Source of the DNA: Massilia sp. Mn16-1_5
GTDB taxonomy: Bacteria > Pseudomonadota > Gammaproteobacteria > Burkholderiales > Burkholderiaceae_D
Direction: 5' to 3'
Length of the DNA: 33,718 bases
Assembly: GCF_004798585.1 (NCBI RefSeq)
Contig: NZ_PPXQ01000030.1
Coordinates: 1 to 33,718, forward strand
The notes beneath the pieces were generated by a model. It searched no databases. It was not told where the DNA came from and saw nothing but the letters and a program-made list of their open reading frames with translations. Below are positions 7,435 to 15,476 of this stretch, piece by piece. The first letter of the stretch is position 1; every line of letters starts with the position of its first letter. The translations under genes were made by a program, and so were the position numbers.

Positions 7435-8302
7435 TACGTTTATCTATCGTCTGTTTCAGCCAATCGGAAAAACTGTTGGCCGAGGGCGCATGGCCGGCCA
7501 GGGTGGCGGAGGCCGCCGCATCCCCCTTCGGCATCGTCGCCAGCGCGTTGACGCGGCCCGGCGAGGCGCCGACCACGATCCACTGGTCGCCCACTTCGAC
7601 CACCATGATGCGTTCGCGGCCGCCGATGTTGAGGGCGCCGACCATGCGTAGGTTGGCCGAGTTGCCGGCCACGCGCGGACCGTAGCGCTTGGCGGCCCAG
7701 GCCAGGCCCGCCAGCAGGGCCAGCACCAGCACCAGGGCCAGGATGGTCTGCAGCAGGGTGCCGGTCGAGGGGCCGGGCGCGGCCTGGCCGACGGTCACGG
7801 GGGTATTCGGATTGGCCGGCGTGCCGGGTACGGCTGCCGGAGCGCCCGGCATGGTCGCGACGCCTGGCGTGGGCGTGGGCGTCGTGGCGCCGACGGTCGG
7901 CACTTCGCCGACGGTGGTGGCGCGTTCGGCGACCGGGGTATTTGGTGTGACCGGCGGCGAGGCGGCCGGACGGGACGTGGCGCGCTGGGGAGCCGGCGCT
8001 GGGGCCGCAGCAGGGGCTGCGGTGTCGGCCTGCCGGCCGGTGCCTGCTTCCTCCTGGCGCGCGGCCGGAGCAGGAGCCGGCGTGGAAGGCTGGCTGGTCG
8101 CCGGCGTTGCTTGTGGTGGCGCTGCGTTTGGTGCAGCCGGCTGGACCGCGCAGGCCGCCAGCGGCATCAGGAATATCGATGCGATCAACGCGCCCGCGCC
8201 GGCCCTGCGCATGCGTACGAGCAAATGGCTGGCAGGTGAAACCTGCGGCTTTGCGTCGTACGAAGGTGGACGAGGGCAGGCGAGGGCGCGTGTGGGCATC
8301 AT
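7424..8302 (-). CDS. fliO: Flagellar export assembly protein FliO, with unusually long N-terminal region
   Basis: 292 residues, roughly twice the enteric FliO length. The family core is at the C-terminus: one membrane helix near 181-203 (TILALVLVLALLAGLAW), then a cytoplasmic domain with the GPRV motif, LRMVGALNIGGRERIMVVEVGDQWIVVG and a NSFSDWLKQTI tail. Residues 52-175 form a Pro/Ala/Thr-rich linker. Residues 31-51 look like a second hydrophobic signal with a lipobox-like LAAC at 48-51. The ATG at 8302 shares ATGA with the fliN stop; starting at Met31 (8212) would put the lipobox in a standard lipoprotein position. FliO helps FliP assembly, as is known for the family. Confidence 0.92.
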   Translation of the reverse strand: MMPTRALACPRPPSYDAKPQVSPASHLLVRMRRAGAGALIASIFLMPLAACAVQPAAPNAAPPQATPATSQPSTPAPAPAARQEEAGTGRQADTAAPAAAPAPAPQRATSRPAASPPVTPNTPVAERATTVGEVPTVGATTPTPTPGVATMPGAPAAVPGTPANPNTPVTVGQAAPGPSTGTLLQTILALVLVLALLAGLAWAAKRYGPRVAGNSANLRMVGALNIGGRERIMVVEVGDQWIVVGASPGRVNALATMPKGDAAASATLAGHAPSANSFSDWLKQTIDKRNAK

Positions 8303-8718
8303 TTATTCAATTTTCTGATCCGTTCCGAAGGCGTGATGATATCAGTCAGACGGATGCCGAACTTGTCGTTCACAACCACCACCTCGCCCTGGGCGATCAG
8401 GCAGCCGTTGACCAGCACGTCCATCGGCTCGCCGGCCAGGCCGTCGAGTTCGACGACCGAGCCCTGCGCCAGCTGCAGCAGGTTCTTGATGGCGATCTTG
8501 GTGCGGCCCAACTCCACGGTCAGCTGCACCGGGATGTCGAGAATGAAGTCGATGTCGTTCGGGGTGTCCGGACGTGGATTCTTGGTGCCGAAATCCTGGA
8601 ACACGGCGGCGCTGGCGGTTTGCTGCTTTTGCAGCGCGGCGGCTTCGGCGGCGGCCTGCTCGGCGATCGCGGCGCCCCAGTCGTCGTCGAGGATCTGGTC
8701 GTCTTGGTTGTCAGACAT
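8299..8718 (-). CDS. fliN: Flagellar motor switch protein FliN
   Basis: 139 residues. The C-terminal SpoA domain (about 58-135) is clear: DFILDIPVQLTVELGRTKI, then LLQLAQGSVVELDGLAGEPMDVLVNG and a GEVVVVNDKFGIRLTDII ending, all closely matching the family. The N-terminal 55 residues are acidic and Ala/Gln-rich, as in other proteobacterial FliN proteins. It forms the lower C ring with FliM and docks FliH. It overlaps the end of fliM by 8 bp and the start of fliO by 4 bp. Confidence 0.97.
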   Translation of the reverse strand: MSDNQDDQILDDDWGAAIAEQAAAEAAALQKQQTASAAVFQDFGTKNPRPDTPNDIDFILDIPVQLTVELGRTKIAIKNLLQLAQGSVVELDGLAGEPMDVLVNGCLIAQGEVVVVNDKFGIRLTDIITPSERIRKLNK

Positions 8719-9709
8719 GGTGTTTCTCCTGATTGAAGCTGTCGCTGTTGGCCAGCAATTTCTCGACCTTCAGCGCGTACTGGCCGTTGAAGACGCCGTA
8801 GGAACATTCCATCACAGGAACGCCGTCCACTGTCGCCTGGATCGCATCCGGGACCGTGATCGGAATGACGTCGCCGATCTTCATGTTGAGGATCTCGTCG
8901 AAGTTCGCCTTGCCGTGGCCGAGTTCGGCCACGAGTTCGACTTCGGCCACCTGGATCTGCTGCGTCATCAGGCGGATCCAGCGCTTGTCGACTTCCAGCG
9001 CCTCGCCCTGGATGCTCGAGGTCAGCGCATCGCGGATCGGCTCGATCATCGAGTACGGCATGCAGAAGTGGATCTGGCCCGACACCGGACCGAGCTCGAT
9101 CGTGAAGGTGGACGATACCACGACTTCGTTCGGCGTCGCGATGTTGGCGAACTGCGTGTTCATCTCCGAACGCACGTACTCGAACTCGATCGGATAGACC
9201 GGTTCCCAGGACTTGGTATAGGCCTCGAACACGACGTCGAGGATGCGCATGATGATGCGCTGCTCGGTCTGGGTGAAGTCGCGGCCCTCGACGCGGGTAT
9301 GGAAGCGGCCGTCGCCGCCGAACAGGTTGTCGACCAGCAAGAACACCAGGCCCGGATCGAAGACCATCAGCGCGGTGCCGCGCAGGGGCTTCATGTGGAT
9401 CAGGTTCAGGTTGGTCGGGACCACCAGGTTGCGGATGAACTCGCTGTACTTCGAGACGCGCACCGAGCCCACCGAGACCTCGGCGGAGCGGCGCAGGAAG
9501 TTGAACAGGCCGATGCGCAGCAAGCGCGCGAAACGCTCGTTGATGATCTCGAGCGTCGGCATACGGCCGCGCACGATCCGCTCCTGGGTCGCCAGGTTGT
9601 AGGTGCGGACTCCCGAGGTGTCTTCAGGCGCGGCTACGTCGTCCTGATCGCCGTTGACCCCTTTGAGGAGGGCATCGACTTCTTCCTGTGAGAGGAAATT
9701 ATCGGCCAT
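8711..9709 (-). CDS. fliM: Flagellar motor switch protein FliM
   Basis: 332 residues, the standard length. The N-terminal CheY-P-binding segment is visible (LSQEEVDALLKGV, residues 6-18), followed by an acidic linker. The middle domain has the GGDG motif at 131-134 that contacts FliG, and a C-terminal SpoA domain starts near residue 250. FliM forms the C ring and converts chemotaxis signals into motor reversal. It overlaps fliN by 8 bp and lies 32 bp after fliL in the usual L-M-N order. Confidence 0.97.
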   Translation of the reverse strand: MADNFLSQEEVDALLKGVNGDQDDVAAPEDTSGVRTYNLATQERIVRGRMPTLEIINERFARLLRIGLFNFLRRSAEVSVGSVRVSKYSEFIRNLVVPTNLNLIHMKPLRGTALMVFDPGLVFLLVDNLFGGDGRFHTRVEGRDFTQTEQRIIMRILDVVFEAYTKSWEPVYPIEFEYVRSEMNTQFANIATPNEVVVSSTFTIELGPVSGQIHFCMPYSMIEPIRDALTSSIQGEALEVDKRWIRLMTQQIQVAEVELVAELGHGKANFDEILNMKIGDVIPITVPDAIQATVDGVPVMECSYGVFNGQYALKVEKLLANSDSFNQEKHHV

Positions 9710-9741
9710 GATGTTTCTTTAGTGGATGCTTACTGCTTACT

Positions 9742-10278
9742 TTATTGGATGATGAAGGAGGTGAACAGCACGTCCGACACCTCCTGTTCGTCGCCACCCT
9801 CATCGAAAGGCACCTGGACCGCGGCCTTGATCTCGCCCGCGAGCTGCTGCTTGCCTTCCACCGTATTGATCTCCGATGCTTTCTTGCCCGACAGCAGGAG
9901 CAGGACGCGGCTGCGTACCTTGGCCATGTTGTCCTTGATGAGCACAGCCTGTTCGGGACCGTCCACCTGCAGTGTAAACTGCACTTGCAGATACTGGTCG
10001 CCATTCTCGGGCTGCAGGTTCACGGTAAAGGCTTCGATCGGGACATATTCCGCCTTCACGTGCTCCTTGTCCTTCTTTTTCTTCTTCTTGGCGGGGGCCT
10101 CCTCGGCATGGGCCTCGGCGTCGCCGCTGCCGTGCAGGAAGAACCAGCCGGCGCCGGCGCCACCGCCGAGCACGAGCACGCCCGCGATCGCCATGATCAT
10201 GAGCTTCTTCTTCGAGCCTGCCGCCGGTGCTGCGTCCGCCGCTTTCGGGTCAGCCTTCATTTTCGGATTCGCTTTCAA
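9742..10278 (-). CDS. fliL: Flagellar basal body-associated protein FliL
   Basis: 178 residues. It has a short cytoplasmic N-terminus, one membrane helix at about 26-48 (LMIMAIAGVLVLGGGAGAGWFF), a Lys-rich linker with six consecutive lysines near 64-70, and the FliL periplasmic domain starting near VPIEAFTVNLQPENGDQYLQV. The C-terminus is the usual VLFTSFIIQ. FliL forms a ring around the stators and affects torque. The first codon at 10278 is TTG with an AGAGG 4 bp away; an in-frame ATG at 10260 has no clear ribosome-binding site. It is the first gene of its transcription unit, with a promoter at 10317-10344. Confidence 0.95.
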   Translation of the reverse strand: MKANPKMKADPKAADAAPAAGSKKKLMIMAIAGVLVLGGGAGAGWFFLHGSGDAEAHAEEAPAKKKKKKDKEHVKAEYVPIEAFTVNLQPENGDQYLQVQFTLQVDGPEQAVLIKDNMAKVRSRVLLLLSGKKASEINTVEGKQQLAGEIKAAVQVPFDEGGDEQEVSDVLFTSFIIQ

Positions 10279-10316
10279 GTTGCCTCTGGTGCTGATGGTG
10301 GTTGCGTGATTATGTC

Positions 10317-10344
10317 ATTATCGAGAAAAAGTGCGCAGCGGCAA
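10317..10344 (-). promoter_or_regulatory. Predicted sigma-70-type promoter for fliLMNOPQR
   Basis: On the minus strand TTGCCG (10339-10344) is separated by 16 bp from GATAAT (10317-10322), which gives four of six and five of six consensus matches. The expected transcript starts near 10310, about 32 nt before the fliL start. The fliK terminator upstream makes a separate promoter necessary here. No convincing sigma-28 motif was found. Confidence 0.5.
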
Positions 10345-10390
10345 GCTTTGAAAAGAGGGGGGATCGTGGGTTACATCGGGGTTTGTCGTT

Positions 10391-10507
10391 GTAGGGTGGG
10401 CTCTCGAGCCCACGCGGTGCGGCGTTTGATCTGTCGATACGCTTGACGTCAAACCACCGGTGCGCATACGTGCGCTGGCCCGCGTGGGCGCGGGGCGCCC
10501 ACCTTAC
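10391..10507. repeat. BIME-like pair of inverted palindromes (copy A)
   Basis: Two palindromic units face each other. The left one contains GTGGGCTC-tc-GAGCCCAC (10396-10413) and the right one contains GTGGGCGC-ggg-GCGCCCAC (10484-10502). The left flank GTAGGGTGGGC...GCCCACGCGG is nearly the reverse complement of the right flank, so the whole block is a large inverted repeat with about 70 bp in between. A related pair lies at 17785-17890. The layout matches REP/BIME-type extragenic repeats; it is noncoding on both strands as far as I can see. Confidence 0.7.
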
Positions 10508-10518
10508 ATAGCGCTAAC

Positions 10519-10545
10519 AAAAAACGGCCGCACTGAGGCGGCCGT
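10519..10545 (-). terminator. Rho-independent terminator downstream of fliK
   Basis: On the minus strand a perfect 8-bp stem (ACGGCCGC / GCGGCCGT, arms at 10538-10545 and 10524-10531) has a 6-nt loop and is followed by a run of six T. It lies 21 bp after the fliK stop codon. It ends the fliFGHIJK transcript and separates it from fliL. Confidence 0.88.
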
Positions 10546-10565
10546 AAACGAAACTTGTTGTTGGC

Positions 10566-11831
10566 TTACGCGAAGGTATCGACCGCTCCCGCACCGCCGA
10601 TCACACCGGTACGCGGACGCGGCGTGACCTCCGCTACATCGCTTTCGCCACCGCCATTGCCACTACGGCCGCGGCTAGAACCGCCCGTGCCCTGGCCATC
10701 CTGCCCCTGGCGCCCTTCGGCGCCGGCATTCACGGTCGCGTTACCCAGTGCGATGCCGCTTTCGCTCATCATTTCACGCAGGCGCGGCAGGGCGTTTTCC
10801 AGCGCCTGGCGTACTTCCAGCTGCTGCGCCGAGAAGGTCACGCTGGCGAGATCGTTCGAAACGTTCAGGACCACCTGCACCGGGCCGAGGTCCGGCGGAT
10901 TCAGTTCCAGGGTCGCACTCTGGTCTTCGCCGCCGACCATCCAGATCACCTTCTGGCCGACCTGGTTGTCCCAGGCCGGGGTACCGACGCGCGCGCTCAG
11001 GCGGTCGGTCGGCGCGCTGCCGGCCGCTTGCGCGGTCTGCAGGGCGGTAGCCTGGGCCGCCAGGCTGGTCAGTGCTTCGGGACCGGGAGCGGCGTCCTTC
11101 ATGCCCGCCTGGGCGGTGCTATCGCGCAGCCTGGCAGCGAAGTCGCCGGCTTCCACCGGCAGTTTTACCGCATCGGCCGACTTGCCCAGTTCCATGGCGC
11201 GCAGGTCGACGCCGGGCTCGGCCTTGCCCTGGGTGTCTTCGGTCACGGCAGCCAGGCCGGCGTCGCCCTTCAGCTTGACGAGCGGCTCGGCGCCTTCGCC
11301 GCGCACTTCCTTCATGCTCGAGAGCAGGGTGTCGGCCTGCACGGCGGGCGCTTGCGCGATCGGCACCGGCGCCGGTGCGGCCTGCACCTGGTTGAAGCTG
11401 GCGACCATGGCCAGCATGTCGACCACCGAGTCGGCCACCTTGGCGTCCGCCGCGCTCGCATCTTCCTCGCTGCTGTCGCCTTTGGTCGCGGCTGCCGTCT
11501 TTTCCTCGGGGGCGGTGTCCTGCGTTCCCTCGGCCTTTTTCGTCGTCTCGGGATGCGCCGCTTCCTTGGCGGCCTGCTTGACCACCTCGCGCGGCGCCGA
11601 CTTCGCTTCACCGGCAGCCGGCTTCGGAGCGGTCTGCGGTTTCGGCGAGGCTGGCTGTTGCGGTGCAGGCGCTTGCGGCTGGACCAGCGCCTGGCGCTGT
11701 TCCATCTGGCGCGTCAGGGTCGCACCGAAATCGATGCCCTCGCTGGCGGGCAGGGGATTGGCGCGCGTGCTCGGGGCCGGGGCCGCCGGAGCGTTCAGGC
11801 TGATCGGGAGGGAGTTGGTATGCATCGTCAT
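10566..11831 (-). CDS. fliK: Flagellar hook-length control protein FliK
   Basis: 421 residues. The C-terminal Flg_hook domain (about 290-375) is clear, with LELNPPDLGPVQVVLNVSN, then FSAQQLEVRQALENALPRLREMM and a final GIALGNATVNAG. The N-terminal 230 residues are Ala/Pro/Lys/Glu-rich and low-complexity, as expected for the secreted ruler part, and conservation there is low. FliK measures the hook and switches the export gate from hook to filament substrates through FlhB. It is the last gene of fliFGHIJK, 20 bp after fliJ, and is followed by a strong terminator. A second FliK-like gene lies at 19036-20085. Confidence 0.93.
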   Translation of the reverse strand: MTMHTNSLPISLNAPAAPAPSTRANPLPASEGIDFGATLTRQMEQRQALVQPQAPAPQQPASPKPQTAPKPAAGEAKSAPREVVKQAAKEAAHPETTKKAEGTQDTAPEEKTAAATKGDSSEEDASAADAKVADSVVDMLAMVASFNQVQAAPAPVPIAQAPAVQADTLLSSMKEVRGEGAEPLVKLKGDAGLAAVTEDTQGKAEPGVDLRAMELGKSADAVKLPVEAGDFAARLRDSTAQAGMKDAAPGPEALTSLAAQATALQTAQAAGSAPTDRLSARVGTPAWDNQVGQKVIWMVGGEDQSATLELNPPDLGPVQVVLNVSNDLASVTFSAQQLEVRQALENALPRLREMMSESGIALGNATVNAGAEGRQGQDGQGTGGSSRGRSGNGGGESDVAEVTPRPRTGVIGGAGAVDTFA

Positions 11832-11851
11832 GTCGGTTCAGCGGGTCAGGT

Positions 11852-12292
11852 TCAGCGCGCGTTGCGGACGGTACGCGCCGCGTGGTCGTCCATCATTTTC
11901 TGGTCGCGCTTGTTTTCGATGCGCAGGGCTTCGGCGGCCGCGCGTTCGTTCAGGGTGCGGTAGGACAGGCGCTTGCGTTCGCTTTCCTGCCAGGTCGTTT
12001 TTTCCAGCTCGCTCTTGTATTTCGCGTGTTTCAGCACTTCCTGCTGGCCATTGATCGCGTTGTCGAGCTTGCCGACGAAGGCAACGAAGTTGGCGTAGGC
12101 GAAGGGCGTGATGCCGTTCATCTGCGCCTGGTCGAGCCGGTTCGCGTAATCGTCGCGATAGCCCAGCAGCATCTGCAGCTTCTGCTCCGCCTCCTCGACC
12201 GCCTTCAGGGCGGCGCCGAGACGCTTGGCGGCGTCGTCGGAGTCGCGCTGGGCCAGCTCGATCAGGGTTTCAAGTGCAGAAGGATTTGCCAT
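11852..12292 (-). CDS. fliJ: Flagellar export chaperone/stalk protein FliJ
   Basis: 146 residues, almost entirely alpha-helical and heptad-rich, as expected for the two-helix coiled coil of FliJ. It begins MANPSALETLIELAQRDSDDAA; the motif KAVEEAEQKLQMLLGYRDDY near 29-48 is typical of the family, as is the KTTWQESERKRLSYRTL segment near 104-120. FliJ is the gamma-like stalk of the FliI ATPase ring and contacts FlhA. It lies 36 bp after fliI and 20 bp before fliK in the conserved I-J-K order. Confidence 0.93.
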   Translation of the reverse strand: MANPSALETLIELAQRDSDDAAKRLGAALKAVEEAEQKLQMLLGYRDDYANRLDQAQMNGITPFAYANFVAFVGKLDNAINGQQEVLKHAKYKSELEKTTWQESERKRLSYRTLNERAAAEALRIENKRDQKMMDDHAARTVRNAR

Positions 12293-12328
12293 AGTGAATC
12301 AAGTATACCTAGGGCAACACTTAACCCA

Positions 12329-13729
12329 TCAGCTGAACAGAGAGGTTAATTGCCCCAAGCTCTGGCCCATATTCGTGTTTTCGTGGATTTCCTGGCACAG
12401 GAATTCCTCGATCTGGCCGTTCAGGGCGATCGCCTGGTCCAGCACCGGATCGCTGCCGGCCGCATACGCGCCCACGCTGATCAGGTCGCGCGAACGCTGG
12501 TAGCGCGAATACAGCTGCTTCAGTTTGCGCGCCGACAGCTGGTGCTCGTGCGTGGTGATGCCGTGCATGGCGCGGCTGATCGACTGTTCGATGTCGATCG
12601 CCGGATAGTGGCCCGCTTCGGCCAGATGGCGGTTCAGCACGATGTGGCCGTCGAGAATACCGCGCGCGGCGTCCGCAATCGGGTCCTGCTGGTCGTCGCC
12701 TTCGGACAGTACGGTATAGAAGGCCGTGATCGAGCCGCCACCCTCCAGGCCGTTGCCGGCGCGTTCGACCAGCACCGGCAGCTTGGCGAACACCGAAGGC
12801 GGATAACCTTTGGTGGCCGGCGGTTCGCCGATGGCGAGAGCGATCTCGCGCTGGGCCATCGCGTAGCGGGTCAGCGAATCCATGATCAGCATGACGTTCT
12901 TGCCCTGGTCGCGGAAGTGCTCGGCAATTGCCGTGGCATAGGCCGCGCCCTGCAGGCGCATCAGGGGCGGGCTGTCGGCCGGCGCGGCCACCACGGCCGA
13001 GCGCGCCATGCCTTCCTCGCCCAGGATCTGCTCGATGAATTCTTTCACCTCGCGGCCCCGCTCGCCGATCAGGCCGACGACGATCACGTCCGCCGTCGTA
13101 TAGCGCGCGATCATGCCCAGCAACACGGATTTACCGACACCGGTGCCGGCGAACAGGCCCAGGCGCTGGCCGCGGCCGACGGTCAGCATCGCGTTAATCG
13201 CGCGCACGCCGACGTCCAGGGTGTCCTTGATCGGGGCGCGGTCGAGCGGATTGACGGGGCGGGCGTTGATCGGTGCGACCTCGTCGGTGCCCAAAGGACC
13301 CTTGCCGTCGAGCGGACGGCCGGCGCCATCGACCACGCGCCCTAATAGATTCCAGCCGACCGGGAGGTGGCGCGCGCGGTCGCTCGGACGGCGGCGCGGA
13401 TGGTTCACCGTGCCCGGACGCGGCACCGGCGTCTCCACAGGGAACACGCGCGAACCGGGTACCACGCCTTCGACGTCGGATTGCGGCATCAGGAACAGGC
13501 GCTCGCCTTCGAAGCCGACGACTTCCGCTTCGATCTTCGCGCCGTTCGGCAGCGGAATGGTGCAGGCGCTGCCCACGGCCAGGCGCAGGCCCACGCATTC
13601 CATCACCAGGCCGGCCACGCGCGTGACACGGCCCGAGACCTGCATCGGCTCGACGAAGCCGAGCAGCGAATCGCAGTCGCTCAGATAGGATTTCCAGCGC
13701 GCAGTATGGCGGTCGAGGCTCGCTTGCAT
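12329..13729 (-). CDS. fliI: Flagellum-specific ATPase FliI
   Basis: 466 residues from the ATG at 13729, which overlaps the fliH stop by 1 bp (TGATG); a GTG at 13741 would add four residues. It is an F1-beta-like hexameric ATPase that energises substrate delivery with FliH and FliJ. Visible motifs are the Walker A GTGVGKS at about 195-201, the GLIGERGREVKEFI catalytic-glutamate loop near 219-232, the Walker B VMLIMD at about 279-284, and the export-ATPase signature around PPATKGYPPSVFAKLP. Its length is typical (440-470). Confidence 0.97.
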   Translation of the reverse strand: MQASLDRHTARWKSYLSDCDSLLGFVEPMQVSGRVTRVAGLVMECVGLRLAVGSACTIPLPNGAKIEAEVVGFEGERLFLMPQSDVEGVVPGSRVFPVETPVPRPGTVNHPRRRPSDRARHLPVGWNLLGRVVDGAGRPLDGKGPLGTDEVAPINARPVNPLDRAPIKDTLDVGVRAINAMLTVGRGQRLGLFAGTGVGKSVLLGMIARYTTADVIVVGLIGERGREVKEFIEQILGEEGMARSAVVAAPADSPPLMRLQGAAYATAIAEHFRDQGKNVMLIMDSLTRYAMAQREIALAIGEPPATKGYPPSVFAKLPVLVERAGNGLEGGGSITAFYTVLSEGDDQQDPIADAARGILDGHIVLNRHLAEAGHYPAIDIEQSISRAMHGITTHEHQLSARKLKQLYSRYQRSRDLISVGAYAAGSDPVLDQAIALNGQIEEFLCQEIHENTNMGQSLGQLTSLFS

Positions 13730-14451
13730 CAGCCCAGCCACTCGACGTTCTTGCCCAGCGCATGCGCCAGGCGCGCCCAGCGGGCGCTGGCCTGGGCGTC
13801 GATCTGGTTGCTGGCGGTATCGACCTTACAACCGCCGCGCCCGACCTGCGGGTCGGCGACCACGCGCCAGCCGCCCTTGTCGAGTTCGTCGGACAGGGCG
13901 GCGCGCACGATCTCGATGTCGTCCGGGTTCAGCGCCAGGATAGCGGGCTGCTGCAGCACCGGTAAATAGTCGATCGCTTCGCGCACGATCGGGATGATGA
14001 GTTCGGGACGCACCGTGAAGGCGGTGCGCACCATCGAGCGCGCCAGGTGCAGGGCCAGGTCGAGCACGTCGGAAGCGATGGTCTCGTCGGCCGCGGCGAC
14101 GGCGCCGCTGAAGGTGGAAGCAATGGCGCGCAGGCTGTCCATTTCGGCCGCCATCTCGGCGCGGCCCGCTTCATACGCTTCGGCACGGCCGGCGGCGCGG
14201 CCTTCCTCCAGGCCTTCCTCGTAGCCTTCGGCGCGTGCGCCTTCGCGCAGGGCTTCCAGCTCGGCGGCGGTCGGCAATTGCATGGCAGGAACGAGAGGAA
14301 CAGAAGCCGCCGCTGCTGCTGCCGCTGACGCGGCTGCAGCAGCGGCGGCGCGCTCCTCGGCCTGGATGCGCGCCGCCAGCGAGCTGGGGCGTTCGTCGCC
14401 GAAGGAGGTCATTTCCCAGCGCTTGAAGGCGCCCTGCGTGTCTTTGCTCAT
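13729..14451 (-). CDS. fliH: Flagellar export ATPase regulator FliH
   Basis: 240 residues. The family markers are an FKRWEM N-terminal motif at 9-14 (binds FliN or FlhA in other species), a low-complexity alanine tract at 35-49, and a GxxxG ladder with glycines at 76, 80, 84 and 88, the characteristic dimerisation helix of FliH. A C-terminal domain follows, ending WRVVADPQVGRGGCKVDTASNQIDA, typical of the part that binds FliI. It dimerises and holds FliI at the C ring. It starts 20 bp after fliG and its stop overlaps the fliI start. Confidence 0.95.
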   Translation of the reverse strand: MSKDTQGAFKRWEMTSFGDERPSSLAARIQAEERAAAAAAASAAAAAAASVPLVPAMQLPTAAELEALREGARAEGYEEGLEEGRAAGRAEAYEAGRAEMAAEMDSLRAIASTFSGAVAAADETIASDVLDLALHLARSMVRTAFTVRPELIIPIVREAIDYLPVLQQPAILALNPDDIEIVRAALSDELDKGGWRVVADPQVGRGGCKVDTASNQIDAQASARWARLAHALGKNVEWLG

Positions 14452-14471
14452 CTTTATCCGGATCTAAAACC

Positions 14472-15476
14472 TTAGACGAAGGAATCTTCGCCCTTGCCAC
14501 CCAACACGATCTGCCCTTCGTCCGCCAGGCGGCGCACGATTTGCAGAATCTGCTTCTGCTGCGCCTCGACTTCCGACAGGCGGACCGGGCCTTTCGACTC
14601 CAGGTCTTCGCGCATCATCTCGCTTGCACGCTGCGACATGTTTCGGAAGATCTTCTCGCGCAGGTCTTGCGAAGCGCCTTTCAGGGCGATGATCAGCATG
14701 TCGGACTGCACTTCGCGCAGCAGCAACTGGATGCCGCGGTCGTCGATGTCGATGATGTTGTCGAACACGAACATCTCGTCCATGATCTTCTGCGCCATGT
14801 CGTTATCGTAGTTCTTGATGTTCTCCATCACCGCGCTTTCCTGCTCGCCGGCCATGAAGTTCAGGATCTCGGCCGCGGTACGCACGCCGCCGAGCGAGGA
14901 CTTCTTGATGTGCTCGTTACCCGACAGCAGCTTGGTCAGCACGTCGTTCAGTTCGCGTAAAGCAGCCGGCTGCACGCCGTCCAGCGTGGCGATACGCAGC
15001 ACGACGTCGTTGCGCAGGCGGTCGGTGAAGTGGCTGAGGATCTCGCAGGCCTGGTCGCGCTCGAGGTGCACCAGGATGGTGGCGATGATCTGCGGGTGCT
15101 CGTTGCGGATCAGTTCGGACACCGATTGCGCGTCCATCCACTTCAGGCTTTCGATGCCCGAGGCGTCCTTGCCGCCCAGGATGCGGTTCAAGAGCACGGC
15201 GGCCTTGTCGTCGCCCAGCGCTTTCGTCAGGACTTCGCGGATGTATTCGTCCGAATCGAGGCCGACGGTCGAGTGGGCGTCGGCTTCGTCGCGGAAGGCT
15301 TCCAGCACGTTGACCACCTGCTCGTGCTGCACCGATTTCATCGCGGCCATGGCCGCGCCGAGTTTGAGCACTTCGCGCGGGCCGAGGAATTTCATCACTT
15401 CGGCCGCTTCCTGCTCGCCCATGGCCAGCATCAGGATTGCTGCCTTGGTGACGCCGTCTTTATCCTTGTCGCTCAT
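14472..15476 (-). CDS. fliG: Flagellar motor switch protein FliG
   Basis: 334 residues. The ATG at 15476 was chosen because it shares ATGA with the fliF stop and matches the family length; an ATG at 15491 would add five residues (MGGFG). The N-terminal domain begins DGVTKAAILMLAMGEQEA. The middle domain has EHPQ at 126-129, the Gly-Gly hinge GGVRTAAEILN is at 196-206, and the charged torque helix DDRGIQLLLREVQSDM is near 245-260. FliG sits on the MS ring via FliF and interacts with the stator to make torque. Confidence 0.97.
   Translation of the reverse strand: MSDKDKDGVTKAAILMLAMGEQEAAEVMKFLGPREVLKLGAAMAAMKSVQHEQVVNVLEAFRDEADAHSTVGLDSDEYIREVLTKALGDDKAAVLLNRILGGKDASGIESLKWMDAQSVSELIRNEHPQIIATILVHLERDQACEILSHFTDRLRNDVVLRIATLDGVQPAALRELNDVLTKLLSGNEHIKKSSLGGVRTAAEILNFMAGEQESAVMENIKNYDNDMAQKIMDEMFVFDNIIDIDDRGIQLLLREVQSDMLIIALKGASQDLREKIFRNMSQRASEMMREDLESKGPVRLSEVEAQQKQILQIVRRLADEGQIVLGGKGEDSFV

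Noticed and set aside
14300..14350. GCT/GCA-rich short tandem tract in fliH as a phase-variable repeat
   Set aside because: The codons for alanine are mixed and not a perfect unit repeat; it encodes a common alanine-rich linker in FliH.
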